NCBI GenBank assembly: GCA_030068525.1
Contig: JASJOS010000007.1
Span: forward strand, 1 to 64,000
Origin: Xanthocytophaga flava
GTDB lineage: Bacteria; Bacteroidota; Bacteroidia; Cytophagales; 172606-1
Length of the DNA stretch: 64,000 nt
Direction of reading: 5' to 3'
Shown: piece after piece, positions 1 through 9,677 of the stretch
How positions within the stretch are numbered: the first letter of the stretch is position 1
Layout: every line of letters starts with the position of its first letter
Notes under the pieces: generated by a model
The model's input: the letters and a program-made list of their open reading frames with translations, nothing else
Told to the model about the DNA's origin: nothing
Databases searched by the model: none
Position numbers and translations under genes: made by a program

Positions 1-220
1 TACCAGCCGCCACATAGATCATGTGAGAACCAGAGGGTACAGTCTGAGCAGCTTTAGCGATGGTTCTCCAGGGTCTGGATTGAGACCCATCGTTACTGTC
101 GCTTCCCGACGTACTTACATAGTAATCCGTTCCAAGTACAGGCAAGGAAAAAGCGGTAATTATAGTAAAGTTAAGAACAGCAAAAATTTTATAAATAGCT
201 CTCCCTGTAAATTTCGGCAT
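1..220 (-). CDS. Secreted right-handed beta-helix-like protein (partial, N-terminus only)
   Basis: The reading frame is open from an ATG at 220 leftwards off the window edge, giving 73 codons. The N-terminus has a basic segment (MPKFTGRAIYK) followed by a hydrophobic run ending near PVLGT, which fits a signal peptide. Right after it comes DYYVSTSGSDSNDGSQ, then RPWRTIAKA. That pattern is typical of the start of DUF1565 / parallel beta-helix domains found in exported polysaccharide lyases and surface proteins. The body of the protein lies outside the window, so substrate and catalytic type cannot be judged. Confidence 0.6.
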   Translation of the reverse strand, partial: MPKFTGRAIYKIFAVLNFTIITAFSLPVLGTDYYVSTSGSDSNDGSQSRPWRTIAKAAQTVPSGSHMIYVAAG

Positions 221-691
221 AGCTTCTATGGCTTGATTATACTCTAGGTCTATCAATTTATTTATTTCTTTGTATGCCAGATTATGATAAAGTGTGGATA
301 GTATTTGGTCGAATAATAGTTCTGCTGGTATGCCAAAATTATTAATTCGTCGAAACCTGGCTCAATCTTTTAAAGGGATACGTATTTATATGAATGGAGT
401 TACGACGATTATACTGCTACAACCCTTCGGTTATGTAATATTTCAACTATCTCAATACAATATATTTACTCCCCTAAAAACATCATTAGTAACTGATAAA
501 CAATACCTTAAACAATATAAGTACTTTAAATACTTTAAAACAAAAGTATTTAAAAACCCGCAAAAAGCCTTACGTATATGTGACTTTTTGCGGGTTTTTA
601 AATTTTCTGTAGTGAAAAATTTTCGTTTCCTTAAGTCAATATGTGCTTAGTTGTTGAAATATTTACTCAGATTTGTGGAAATTTTTACCAG
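221..691. other. Divergent intergenic region of 471 bp
   Basis: This AT-rich gap lies between two genes that read away from each other. An open frame at 294-650 crosses it, but it reads through the strong hairpin at 552-599 and has a low-complexity K/F/Y-rich translation, so I do not regard it as a gene. Apart from the hairpin I see nothing specific. Confidence 0.5.
552..599. terminator. Strong symmetric terminator hairpin in a divergent gap
   Basis: Two perfect 16-bp arms (552-567 and 584-599) surround a 16-nt loop. The stem core is CCCGCAAAAAG / CTTTTTGCGGG, flanked by an A-tract on the left and a T-tract on the right, so it could terminate on either strand. It sits between divergent genes, where a terminator is not expected unless a short RNA or leader is transcribed from this gap. 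Confidence 0.75.
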
Positions 692-1672
692 ATGATTTTT
701 AGTCAACTCATTGAAAAAGAATACTTATTTCAGGTATATCAACTCAATCAAGCAAATTACATACCAGAAGGGATGTATCTGTTTAATACCAATCAGTATC
801 TCCAAAATCAGTTACAAAACACCATATTTTCTTTCAGCTTACAGAGTATGAGGCTCAAACATTCTGAGTGTTTGTTGCATGTCTCTATAAAGGATACACT
901 AGCAGTAAGTCCAGTGAAAGCAACTTTTGGAGGTATAGAAATTCATCAGGGGTTACCAGACTCATTACTTGATTTATTCATTCAGCATGTTGACCAGTTT
1001 CTATGTTCTCAAAATATTCACCAGGTTAAGCTAACCAATTATCCTTTTGCTTATAATCTAAGCGCTGCACAAAAAATTACAGCTGCACTTCTTAGAAACG
1101 GATATACCATTGATAATTCAGAGGTAAACTATCATATTCCTGTAACTAATGAGCCACTGGAAAAACGTATGCACTATTCAGAAAAAAGGCGTCTGCGTAA
1201 GTGTGTCCAATCTGGAATGATTTTTAAAGAAGAAAAATCGCCTGACCTATCTAAAATTCATACATTCATCCATCAAGCTCGTATCCGTAAAGGGTTTCCG
1301 ATGACTCTGACACTGGAAACATTTCGAAATCTATTCATGCAAATGCCTAACGTCTATCGGGTTTTTGTTGCAATCTATAGAGATGAACTTGCTGCACTTA
1401 CAGTAACTGTTCGTATCAATAAAGACATTCTCTACAACTTCTATCCAGCTGACAATGAATACTTTTTAAACTATAGCCCCTCTGTCTTCATCACCTCAGA
1501 AGTATACAAAATAGCACAACAGGAAGGATATAAGATGGTAGATCTGGGAATTGCTACAGATCAAAGTGTACCTAATTATGGATTGATGCGTTTTAAAAGT
1601 AACCTGGGAGCAGAAAACTCACTTCGTTTATCCTTTTGCAAACGTTTCAACGATAACGCTACAAGTCTCTGA
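692..1672 (+). CDS. GNAT/FemAB-like acyltransferase-fold protein
   Basis: A 326-residue cytoplasmic protein if started at the ATG at 692. The frame is open back to 641, but the first 17 residues look like non-coding leader. The C-terminal half resembles FemAB/BioF2-type GNAT proteins. It has a basic region with EKRRLRKC, then a helix pair followed by RVFVAIYRDELAALTVTV and ILYNFYPAD, the usual beta-strand pattern of an acetyl/aminoacyl-transferase core. It ends with a stretch around YKMVDLGIAT. The substrate is unknown. It converges on folK with 7 bp between the stop codons. The family call rests on fold-like sequence features only. Confidence 0.6.
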   Translation: MIFSQLIEKEYLFQVYQLNQANYIPEGMYLFNTNQYLQNQLQNTIFSFSLQSMRLKHSECLLHVSIKDTLAVSPVKATFGGIEIHQGLPDSLLDLFIQHVDQFLCSQNIHQVKLTNYPFAYNLSAAQKITAALLRNGYTIDNSEVNYHIPVTNEPLEKRMHYSEKRRLRKCVQSGMIFKEEKSPDLSKIHTFIHQARIRKGFPMTLTLETFRNLFMQMPNVYRVFVAIYRDELAALTVTVRINKDILYNFYPADNEYFLNYSPSVFITSEVYKIAQQEGYKMVDLGIATDQSVPNYGLMRFKSNLGAENSLRLSFCKRFNDNATSL

Positions 1673-1679
1673 GATAATC

Positions 1680-2165
1680 TTAGGTTATCTTGAGAACTGT
1701 TAAGGAATCATTACACTCAGTCAATAACTCCTGATTTGTTTTATTCCAGATAGGATGTACAAAATCTGGCGCAATCTCAGTTAAAGGCGTAAGGACAAAA
1801 CGTCTATCTGCAATACGAGGATGAGGAACAACCAGATTCACATCCTGTAACACCCAATCATTGATATATAAAATATCAATATCTATCAAACGAGCTTCCC
1901 AACGTATCCGTCTTTCTCGCCCAAGGCTTTTCTCTATTTTATGGATTGTAGTAAGCTGCTCCTGAGGAGTCAATTGTGTATTTATTTGAACTACCAGATT
2001 CCAGTAATTGGGTTGATCAGTAACTCCCCAAGGTTCTGTTTCATAGATGGACGACCTCAACACAATAGTTCCTATCTGATTTTCAATCTGGACAAGTGAG
2101 CTTTCAATATTAAGTTTCCGGTCGCCCAAATTGGTTCCCAGCAGTAGATACGTATTAATAACCAT
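1680..2165 (-). CDS. folK: 2-amino-4-hydroxy-6-hydroxymethyldihydropteridine pyrophosphokinase (HPPK)
   Basis: HPPK transfers pyrophosphate from ATP to 6-hydroxymethyl-dihydropterin in folate synthesis. Family motifs appear in order: YLLLGTNLGDR at the N-terminus, YETEPWGV, RWEARLIDIDILY with the metal-binding Asp pair, and VPHPRIADRRFVLTPL. I start at the ATG at 2165 (MVINTYLLLG). The frame extends to 2219, but those 18 residues have no place in the family. The product is 161 residues, a normal single-domain HPPK length. It is divergent from sppA and is not linked to other folate genes here. Confidence 0.93.
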   Translation of the reverse strand: MVINTYLLLGTNLGDRKLNIESSLVQIENQIGTIVLRSSIYETEPWGVTDQPNYWNLVVQINTQLTPQEQLTTIHKIEKSLGRERRIRWEARLIDIDILYINDWVLQDVNLVVPHPRIADRRFVLTPLTEIAPDFVHPIWNKTNQELLTECNDSLTVLKIT

Positions 2166-2324
2166 TGATGTAAAAGTGACGCAATGACAAAACAGTTTCT
2201 GTACTTTTGATGTTAGCAAATAGATCGTATACTTAGGCCTGATTAGGTTAGGCTCTGTATTTTAGTATTTTTACGCGATTGAATTTGTTAACTTTTCTTA
2301 TTACTTAACTTATATACATAATTT

Positions 2325-4106
2325 ATGTTGCAATTTCTGAAATATGTGCTGGCAACTGTTATTGGGCTTGTAATCTTTTCGCTGCTGGCATTCTTTATTT
2401 TCCTGGGCTTTATCACTGCTGCCTCATCAGGGGATAAAGTAACTGTAAAAGAAAACTCTGTTTTAAAACTTAAATTTGATAAACCTATTGTTGAACGAGG
2501 CAGAGAAAATGATTCATTTGCCGAACTTGCCAATTCTCTCAGTGGCAATCCTAATTCTGTTGGTTTGATCCAGATCCGTCAGACAATAGCGGATGCCAAA
2601 AATGACAATAATATCAAAGGTATCTATCTTGAACCAGATATGTATGGCGCTACTGCCGGATATCCTACGCTGGAAGAAATACGGACCTCCCTGGCTGACT
2701 TCAAAAAATCAGGCAAATTTATCATTGCCTATGGAGAATACTATACAGAGAAAAGTATTTATCTGGCATCTATAGCAGATAAGATTTATCTTAACCCAGA
2801 GGGAGTGGTAGAATGGAATGGTTTGAGTACCAGTATTACTTTCCTGAAAGGAACACTGGATAAACTGGGTGTGAAACCAGAAGTATTCAAAGTAGGTGAT
2901 TATAAAAGTGCCGTAGAACCTTTTCTACGGCAGGATATGAGTGAGCCTAGCCGTGAACAAACCCGTTCATTCCTGACTTCTATTAACTCTCATTTATTAA
3001 AGACGATCAGTGATGCAAGAGGTATTTCAACAAATGAACTTCAAGCCTTGGCAGACTCACTGACAATCCGCGAACCAAAGGATGCTCAACAATATAAACT
3101 TGTGACAGATGTAGGATATGCAGATGAAGTAGAAACTGCAATCAAGAAAGCATTGAAACAAGATGACAAGAAAAAGATTGAGTTTATATCATTTGCCAAA
3201 TACAACAAGGCTGATAACAAAGAAAAGTCAGAATCAGGCAGTTATGATAACCGCATAGCTGTTATTGTAGCTTCTGGAGAGATTAATTCAGGAGATGGAG
3301 GAGACGAATCTATTGGCTCTGATCGGATAGCAGAAGCATTACGTAAAGCGCGTGAAGATGAAAAAATAAAGGCAGTAGTATTACGCATCAACTCTCCGGG
3401 AGGAAGCAGTCTTGCATCAGATGTAATGTGGAGAGAAATTCAGTTAACTAAAGAAAAGAAACCTGTAGTGGCATCTATGTCTGATTATGCGGCATCAGGT
3501 GGCTATTATATGGCTATGGGATGTGATAAAATTATTGCTCACCCAACTACTTTAACAGGATCTATTGGAGTATTTGGCTTATGGTTCAATGTAAAAGATC
3601 TTCTTAATGACAAACTGGGTGTAACAGTAGACGGTGTAAAGACCAACAGTTATGCAGATATTGGTTTGCCTACCCGTAACATGTCAGACTTTGAAAGACA
3701 ATGGTTCCAGAAACGTACAGAAAGTGTATATGAGGACTTTACAAGCAAAGCAGCCAAAGGTCGTAAGATGAATGTAGAAGATCTAAGGAAAATCGCCTCC
3801 GGACGCGTATGGACGGGAGAACAAGCAAAACAAAATGGTCTGGTAGATGCACTTGGAGGCATGGAAGATGCAGTTGCCGAAGCTGCCAAATTAGCAAAGT
3901 TAAAAGAGGGAGATTATCGTCTGCGTTATTTGCCTGAACAAAAACCTTTGATTGAAGAGCTTTTTGGAAGCTCAAGTGAAACGATGGAAACAAAGATAAT
4001 CCAAAAACATACAGGAGCTCTTGCACCTTATATCAAGGATATTCAAAAGCTGAAAAGCTGGCAGGGAACACAAACCCGCCTTCCATTTGAACTGGAAATC
4101 AGATAG
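2325..4106 (+). CDS. sppA: Signal peptide peptidase SppA, 67-kDa type
   Basis: This 593-residue membrane-anchored serine protease digests cleaved signal peptides. One N-terminal transmembrane helix (about residues 4-30) is followed by two tandem ClpP-like SppA domains, as in the long enterobacterial form. The probable general-base lysine is K194 in GDYKSAVEPF. The probable nucleophile is S391 in DYAASGGYYMA, after the INSPGGSSLASD motif. It is a single gene that ends in a shared hairpin with the convergent phosphatase gene. Confidence 0.93.
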   Translation: MLQFLKYVLATVIGLVIFSLLAFFIFLGFITAASSGDKVTVKENSVLKLKFDKPIVERGRENDSFAELANSLSGNPNSVGLIQIRQTIADAKNDNNIKGIYLEPDMYGATAGYPTLEEIRTSLADFKKSGKFIIAYGEYYTEKSIYLASIADKIYLNPEGVVEWNGLSTSITFLKGTLDKLGVKPEVFKVGDYKSAVEPFLRQDMSEPSREQTRSFLTSINSHLLKTISDARGISTNELQALADSLTIREPKDAQQYKLVTDVGYADEVETAIKKALKQDDKKKIEFISFAKYNKADNKEKSESGSYDNRIAVIVASGEINSGDGGDESIGSDRIAEALRKAREDEKIKAVVLRINSPGGSSLASDVMWREIQLTKEKKPVVASMSDYAASGGYYMAMGCDKIIAHPTTLTGSIGVFGLWFNVKDLLNDKLGVTVDGVKTNSYADIGLPTRNMSDFERQWFQKRTESVYEDFTSKAAKGRKMNVEDLRKIASGRVWTGEQAKQNGLVDALGGMEDAVAEAAKLAKLKEGDYRLRYLPEQKPLIEELFGSSSETMETKIIQKHTGALAPYIKDIQKLKSWQGTQTRLPFELEIR

Positions 4107-4110
4107 AAAT

Positions 4111-4144
4111 AAAAAGCCTCCATTGTATACAGTGGAGGCTTTTT
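4111..4144. terminator. Bidirectional terminator between sppA and the phosphatase gene
   Basis: 14-bp arms (4111-4124 / 4131-4144, one G-T pair) around a 6-nt loop. The core is AAAAAGCCTCC / GGAGGCTTTTT, with an A-tract and a T-tract outside, so it serves both convergent genes. Confidence 0.85.
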
Positions 4145-6196
4145 TTATAAAAAACGTACAGCAACAATTGTATAATCATCCTGTTGTTCCGATTCGCCAC
4201 AAAAATGGCGAAAATACTCCCAAAATGCGTCAATGAAGTGAGTTGTAGATAATCCGGTATGCGTATCAGTAAATGTGAGTAGACGTTGCTCACCAAATTC
4301 ATCTCCATCTGCATTACGCGCTTCCAGAATCCCATCAGTATACAATATCAACCAGTCTCCAGACTGATAGGTATGTGTTTTTGTAGTCACATGTTTGATA
4401 TAATCTGGCCGTCTCAGTAATCCTAAACCCATTCCTTTATTCTGTAACAATGAGGAACTTTGTGTTTCATTGCTATAATAAATAGCCAGACAATGTCCTC
4501 CTCTTGCATGGTGTATCACTCCTTTCTCACTATCAATCATGAAAACGCTTGCAGTAATAAACTGATCCTTATCCAGACAACGGCTCAGTGCATTATTTGC
4601 CAATGCCAGAAAGCGATGTGGTGGTGGGTGCAACTCGACAAGGCTATGAAATATTCCTTTCATTTGTGCCATATGAAAAGCGGCAGAAGTGCCTTTTCCG
4701 GATACATCACCAATAATTAATATCACGCGTGAATCCGATATCTGGAAGATGTCATAATAATCTCCTCCAACCTCGTCCCCGGATTGAGAAAAAGCACTGA
4801 TCTCAAAGTATTTGTTATCAGCAAAATGATCAGGCAAAAGCTTTTGCTGTACTTTTCTGGCAATATTCAGTGACTCTTGATACCTCTCATTCTCAATTAC
4901 TTTTGATACCAGACGAAAGTTTTCAATTGCTACACCTGTCATACGGGCGAATGTGCTGATTAACTCCACATTATCTGTTGTAAAGCCATCTTTTTGAGTT
5001 TTTAGCAATCCTAAAGTTCCATGTAGCTTATCCTGAAAAATCAATGGGACCAATAGAACAGACTGATAGTTTATATCATCTATAATTCCATCCAGTAATC
5101 CTTTTCGTATAGTTTCAGAAATCGGACTTTGTGCAGTATATTTTAATTCTTTTACAATTTTTTTCTCTGTAGCTAGTGCCTGCTGCTTCTGTATATTTTT
5201 AGTTAGCACATTGGTAATTTGTCTGTTCTCATTTGCCACTATCAACCAGGCGGCATCTGCATCTGAAGCCTTACTTGTACTTTGTAACAAGGTCTCATAT
5301 ACCTGTGTCTCATTTTCCTTAGCTTGAAATGTTTGTGTCAAGCGCTGAAAATCAAGAAGTTCTTCTATTTTCTGTTCAAAGACAACAGAAGTTGGCAGAT
5401 TGAATAACAAAACGGCACATCCAAGTACGCTATAGCCACCTACAAACACAAATAAGGCTAGAATATATACACTCTGAATCAGATTGGTTACAATCTCTGT
5501 ATCTCGTGCATACGTGCTCAGATTCCAGAAAAAATAGGCGCAGAACAATCCAATCAGAAAAGTAAGCAATATCGCCTTCCACTTATCTCTTACATCCAGA
5601 TAGGCAACCCATTTAAGGTTAAATGCAGTAATTATACCCAGTAAAGACAAAGGAATGAGTATAATATAAAAAAGGGCATCAGATGAGTCTAACTGGAAGA
5701 AATTAAAGAAAAGACTAGCAAGTAGAGCATATTCAAATATCTGCCAGGTTAGTTGTAATCTTCTCGAACGCTGGTATAGAATAAATTTCTTCCATACAAA
5801 AAAAGTTTGGGTAAGAAATAATGTAACTAAACCAATATGAATATGATAAAAGAGCAGCAGCATCTGAGCAGACCGATCATGCAGGAACTGGTCAAAGAAG
5901 AAATCTGCGAATCGTAAGACAATGGATATTAAAGCCAGAACCCAGCCAACATCCAGTAATCGCACTAGTTGATCAACAAAAGAACTACCACTTTCTTCTT
6001 CAGATCTGGCTTTGAAGTAGAAGAAAACTAAGATAAGGAAGAGATTAAGCAGTAGTCCCCTTATGGCTATTGGGACGCCAAAAGTCGTTTTATCATATCC
6101 TTGTAATAAGGTAATTAAATTAAGCCCCAACAACAACAACCAACTTACAATGTTGACAGAAACAACAATCCGTATAATATTTTCGCGTGAAAGCAT
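4145..6196 (-). CDS. Membrane-anchored GAF - SpoIIE/PP2C serine phosphatase
   Basis: A 683-residue signalling protein. Residues 1-265 hold about seven or eight hydrophobic helices, a membrane sensor or anchor. Residues about 290-430 look like a GAF domain (LLVPLIFQDKLHGTLGLL). A coiled linker leads into a SpoIIE-type PP2C phosphatase (about 440-683). All metal-binding motifs are present: EVGGDYYDIF, LIIGDVSGKG, HARGGH, LYTDGILEARN and QQDDYTIV. Such enzymes dephosphorylate anti-sigma antagonist or other Ser-phosphorylated partners; no partner gene is next to it. A compact palindrome lies just upstream of its start (6224-6248). Confidence 0.85.
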   Translation of the reverse strand: MLSRENIIRIVVSVNIVSWLLLLGLNLITLLQGYDKTTFGVPIAIRGLLLNLFLILVFFYFKARSEEESGSSFVDQLVRLLDVGWVLALISIVLRFADFFFDQFLHDRSAQMLLLFYHIHIGLVTLFLTQTFFVWKKFILYQRSRRLQLTWQIFEYALLASLFFNFFQLDSSDALFYIILIPLSLLGIITAFNLKWVAYLDVRDKWKAILLTFLIGLFCAYFFWNLSTYARDTEIVTNLIQSVYILALFVFVGGYSVLGCAVLLFNLPTSVVFEQKIEELLDFQRLTQTFQAKENETQVYETLLQSTSKASDADAAWLIVANENRQITNVLTKNIQKQQALATEKKIVKELKYTAQSPISETIRKGLLDGIIDDINYQSVLLVPLIFQDKLHGTLGLLKTQKDGFTTDNVELISTFARMTGVAIENFRLVSKVIENERYQESLNIARKVQQKLLPDHFADNKYFEISAFSQSGDEVGGDYYDIFQISDSRVILIIGDVSGKGTSAAFHMAQMKGIFHSLVELHPPPHRFLALANNALSRCLDKDQFITASVFMIDSEKGVIHHARGGHCLAIYYSNETQSSSLLQNKGMGLGLLRRPDYIKHVTTKTHTYQSGDWLILYTDGILEARNADGDEFGEQRLLTFTDTHTGLSTTHFIDAFWEYFRHFCGESEQQDDYTIVAVRFL

Positions 6197-6223
6197 AATT
6201 TAACAGGCAGTTTATGGCTAGTC

Positions 6224-6248
6224 CCAAAGTCACTAAGTGACACTTTGG
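6224..6248. promoter_or_regulatory. Compact palindrome upstream of the phosphatase gene
   Basis: An inner inverted repeat GTCACT-A-AGTGAC is nested with an outer pair CCAAAGT / ACTTTGG. The 25-bp element sits 28 bp upstream of the start codon at 6196 and has no T-tract. It looks more like an operator or 5'-leader hairpin than a terminator. No regulator can be named. Confidence 0.4.
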
Positions 6249-6310
6249 TTACACCTCTGCATTTGCTCAGAACCAATTTGCAAATTGATATATCTCGTTC
6301 AGATTTACAA

Positions 6311-6340
6311 AAAATCAGCACGATTTTGTACCGTGCTGAT
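6311..6340 (-). terminator. Terminator of the sialate O-acetylesterase gene
   Basis: Stem ATCAGCACG (6314-6322) / CGTGCTGAT (6332-6340). On the minus strand it is followed by TTTTTTG. It lies about 110 bp past the stop codon of the gene ending at 6449. Confidence 0.7.
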
Positions 6341-6448
6341 CTAAAGTTTCCATTTATTCCAAAGATGTAATTTACTATATCTGTAGGCTATACAGATAAT
6401 CAACTGATTATAAATCATATACCTTTCCGCAATCATGTAACTATATCA

Positions 6449-8389
6449 TCATCTATCTGTGGTGATACCTTTCCATTCATCTGTTCGGAAAGGAGAGGCA
6501 GGAAACTCTTCAACATTATATAAATTACATCCTTCCGGGTTGTTAGCCCATCCATAACGAACCGCAACAGGTTTTGTCACTTTATCACTCCACACAACAA
6601 TTTGATTTCCATCAATACGCGCCTGTGCCCAAACAAATTTCCGATCGTCTCCTGCAATAGCAAATCCCTTCAACTCATTTCCCTTTGCTATTAATCCTGT
6701 ACCTATATTAGTAAAAGTTATACGAACTTTGTCACCTTCTATATTCTGAGAAAAATAGAGTGGCCCGGAATGTACCACGTCTTCTCCATAAGCTATCTTG
6801 CGTGCATTAAAAGCCAACCGTTTTCCTACGTCTAGCTTATTTTTAGGATGTATATCTTCTGCTTCCCCAATATCTATGATACAAGCCATACCTGTTACAG
6901 GTAATGAAAGTGTCTTTACCTGAGCTTCTCTTAGCTCTGCCCAATCGCTTTCTGCTGGTTCTGAAGATACCTTCATAAAGTTAGCCAGCTGAACAAATAA
7001 GAAAGGGAATTCGCCCAACTTCCACCGATTACGCCAGTCTGTAATCATGGAAGGAAATAATTTACGGTATTCATATGCCTTATCTGCATTGGATTCTCCC
7101 TGATACCAAATCACACCTTTGATTCCATAAGGTATCAGTGGAGCAATCATTCCATTGAATAACAAAGCAGGATGATTAGGAGAGTTCATGTCTACCCTAG
7201 GATTATGTGGCAGGTTTTTATATTCTTCTGATATCTTGTATTGCCAATCTCCTGCCAATGAAATTTGCTTTCCTCCTGTTTCCAATACAAGTTTTTTCGC
7301 TTCCCCCCATAAACCTCCACCACCATAGGTATCCAATACACGAATTGCGATTACATTCTTTCCCGGTTTCAGTAGTTTGTCTTTTATAGTGTAGCTTCTC
7401 TCATTATTGTATCCTTCTGTTGCACCAACTTGTATACCATTCACATACGTAATATCTTCATCATCAATAGCCCCTAGATGTAGAATTGCCCCCTTATCTA
7501 TATCCGCTTTGCTTAGTATAATTTCTTTACGTAACCACACAATTCCATCTATTGTATCCAGTTCTGTATGTTCCCAGTTGTTTGGCATTGACATAGTTTT
7601 CCAATCCATTGTTGCCAATGAAGGGAGCATCCATTTCTTTGAGCCTTTATCTTTTGAGGCTAGCTCCACCTGATAAGCAGCGTATTTCTTTTCCATCTCC
7701 ATCGTATTGTCACTTATCTGGGTTTTCCAGTTGGTATACTCAGTCTGATAATTGGCAAATCCTTCTAAACCTTCTATGCTAGTCCATGCCTGAGCAACTG
7801 TGCCTCCCCAATTTGAGGAGATCAGACCAATCGGGACTTTCAATTTTGAATACAACTCTCTGGCAAAAAAGTAGGCAACGGCAGAAAACTCGGGTGTATT
7901 CTCGGGACTCGCCGATTTCCAGCCATTGGTAGTTACCTCTTTTAGTGGAACAATACTGGTTGTATTTTTTATTTTAATATGACGAATATTGGAATTGGAA
8001 GAAGACGCAATATCTGCATCATACCTGTGATTAAGCATATTCATACGCCATTCCATATTAGACTGACCTGAACATATCCAGACTTCTCCAACTAGTATAT
8101 CATTGATTTGAATCTGATTTTTCTCTGTAATTGTCAATGTGTAAGGCCCACCGGCAGGAGTTGCATCCAGGTATAGCATCCAGCTACCCATATTATCTGT
8201 AGTGACAGTGTATGTCTTGTTTTGCCAAGTTATTGTAACCAGTGCACCTGGTGTAGCCCATCCCCATACTGCATTTCTTGTATTTCGTTGTAATACCATT
8301 CCATCTGAGAACAAAGAAGCAACTTTAACAGTAGCAAATAAGGAGGAAGAGAATAGAGAGATAAAAAAAAGGAGCAATAATTTTTTCAT
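6449..8389 (-). CDS. Sialate O-acetylesterase family SGNH hydrolase, exported
   Basis: A 646-residue exported carbohydrate esterase of the SASA family, which removes acetyl groups from sialic acids or other acetylated sugars. I start at the ATG at 8389 (MKKLLLLFFISLFSSSLFA, a clear signal peptide), not at the upstream ATG at 8431. An N-terminal Ig-like segment (SDGMVLQRN) is followed by the nucleophile motif GQSNMEW. A jelly-roll insertion follows at about residues 240-400 (ITYVNGIQVG, NVIAIRVLD). Then come GVIWYQGESNA and the C-terminal part with the conserved DIHPKNK segment (catalytic His). It is a single gene, so its polysaccharide target is not evident. Confidence 0.9.
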   Translation of the reverse strand: MKKLLLLFFISLFSSSLFATVKVASLFSDGMVLQRNTRNAVWGWATPGALVTITWQNKTYTVTTDNMGSWMLYLDATPAGGPYTLTITEKNQIQINDILVGEVWICSGQSNMEWRMNMLNHRYDADIASSSNSNIRHIKIKNTTSIVPLKEVTTNGWKSASPENTPEFSAVAYFFARELYSKLKVPIGLISSNWGGTVAQAWTSIEGLEGFANYQTEYTNWKTQISDNTMEMEKKYAAYQVELASKDKGSKKWMLPSLATMDWKTMSMPNNWEHTELDTIDGIVWLRKEIILSKADIDKGAILHLGAIDDEDITYVNGIQVGATEGYNNERSYTIKDKLLKPGKNVIAIRVLDTYGGGGLWGEAKKLVLETGGKQISLAGDWQYKISEEYKNLPHNPRVDMNSPNHPALLFNGMIAPLIPYGIKGVIWYQGESNADKAYEYRKLFPSMITDWRNRWKLGEFPFLFVQLANFMKVSSEPAESDWAELREAQVKTLSLPVTGMACIIDIGEAEDIHPKNKLDVGKRLAFNARKIAYGEDVVHSGPLYFSQNIEGDKVRITFTNIGTGLIAKGNELKGFAIAGDDRKFVWAQARIDGNQIVVWSDKVTKPVAVRYGWANNPEGCNLYNVEEFPASPFRTDEWKGITTDR

Positions 8390-8513
8390 GTGATCCGGAT
8401 AGAAGATGAAAAGATGTAGTAACTCTGCCAAAGTATTTTAATTAAATTCTTTATACAAGAAATACAAGAATTTTCTATCCTACCTATTGAAACTGTATAG
8501 AAGCATTACAGTA

Positions 8514-9131
8514 TCATAGTTTGCGTTTCCGCTCTTGTTCCAAGATTCCTTCATTATAGCAACGACGGCAACGAGCTTCATAACTATCTGTTTCTCCTAA
8601 TAAGACTCTTTCCTGAGAAGCACTTAAACGGAATGAATAAGAGGCCACGCTACCACATACTGCACAAATAGCATGAACTTTGGTTACAAACTCAGCAACA
8701 GCCATTAGAGCAGGCATACTGCCAAATGGTCTACCCTGAAAATCCATATCAAGTCCAGCTATTATCACCCGCTTTCCGGTGTTGGCAAGAGTAACACAAA
8801 CCTCTACCAAACTATCATCAAAAAACTGGGCTTCGTCAATACCCACTACCTCACAATTACTGGTCCATAAAAATATTTCCTGAGGAGTACTGATAGGAGT
8901 ACTTGGAATAGAATTAGAGTTATGAGAGACTACATCTATATCATGGTAACGTGTATCAATAGCAGGCTTAAAGATCTCTACTTTCTGTCGTGCAATGTTA
9001 GCCCGATTTAATCGGCGGATTAACTCTTCTGTCTTACCAGAAAACATTGAACCACAGATAACCTCAATCCAGCCTGTGGTCCGCAGATTTTTATCCCGAT
9101 GATATTTTCCTAGATGTGGTTCAATAAACAT
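8514..9131 (-). CDS. tdk: Thymidine kinase, type II
   Basis: Phosphorylates thymidine to dTMP with ATP in nucleotide salvage. The 205-residue protein shows the P-loop [14 protein letters not shown], the Walker B/catalytic [10 protein letters not shown] and the [12 protein letters not shown] lasso region. It also has the zinc-binding cysteine pairs CAVCG and CRRC. Length and motifs match the human/bacterial tetrameric type II family. Confidence 0.96.
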   Translation of the reverse strand: MFIEPHLGKYHRDKNLRTTGWIEVICGSMFSGKTEELIRRLNRANIARQKVEIFKPAIDTRYHDIDVVSHNSNSIPSTPISTPQEIFLWTSNCEVVGIDEAQFFDDSLVEVCVTLANTGKRVIIAGLDMDFQGRPFGSMPALMAVAEFVTKVHAICAVCGSVASYSFRLSASQERVLLGETDSYEARCRRCYNEGILEQERKRKL

Positions 9132-9284
9132 GCCCGAAAGTTAGCAAAAAACCAGCAGCATTTAATGGCAGACAGTTATAAACCCTATTCACATATTTTA
9201 TAAAAACCTAAGTATAGATTTTTCCCAAAGAAAGATGTTATTTTCACAGATAGTTTATTCAATCACTTTTATCCCTTTTGCTGT

Positions 9285-9677
9285 ATGAAATATTTTTGTT
9301 TGCTTGTTCTATCCTTACTATCTTTTTGTATTACAACTTCTTTGTATAGTCAGACTATGAAGAAAAATCCCAAAGTACTCAGGCATGTAGTATTATTTAA
9401 GTTCAAAGACAGCACTACTCCCGAACAAATAAAAGAGGTAGAAAAAGCATTCACTGCTCTGCCAGGTAAAATAAAAGAGATCAAAGGACTTGAGTTTGGC
9501 CTCAATAATAGTCCAGAAGGCTTAAATCAAGGCTTCACTCACTGTTTCTTGCTCACTTTTGATTCAGAAAAAGATCGAGATGCCTATCTTCCACATCCGG
9601 CACATAAAGAATTTGGAGAAAAATATGTAAAACCTTATCTAGAAAAAGCCTGTGTGGTGGATTATTGGGTTCAATAA
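9285..9677 (+). CDS. Exported Dabb (stress-responsive alpha/beta-barrel) protein
   Basis: 130 residues. An N-terminal signal peptide (MKYFCLLVLSLLSFCITTSLYSQ) is followed by one ferredoxin-like Dabb domain. The domain starts with LRHVVLFKFKD and continues through FTHCFLLTFDSEKDRDAYLPH and HKEFGEKYV, the normal order. Dabb proteins are usually cytoplasmic dimers, and enzyme functions are known for only some. The predicted export suggests a periplasmic role that I cannot specify. The stop codon lies inside a 30-bp perfect inverted repeat shared with the convergent gene. Confidence 0.85.
   Translation: MKYFCLLVLSLLSFCITTSLYSQTMKKNPKVLRHVVLFKFKDSTTPEQIKEVEKAFTALPGKIKEIKGLEFGLNNSPEGLNQGFTHCFLLTFDSEKDRDAYLPHPAHKEFGEKYVKPYLEKACVVDYWVQ

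Noticed and set aside
294-650. 118-codon open frame in the first divergent gap
   Set aside because: It runs through the strong hairpin at 552-599 and has a low-complexity, lysine/phenylalanine-rich translation with no family-like pattern.
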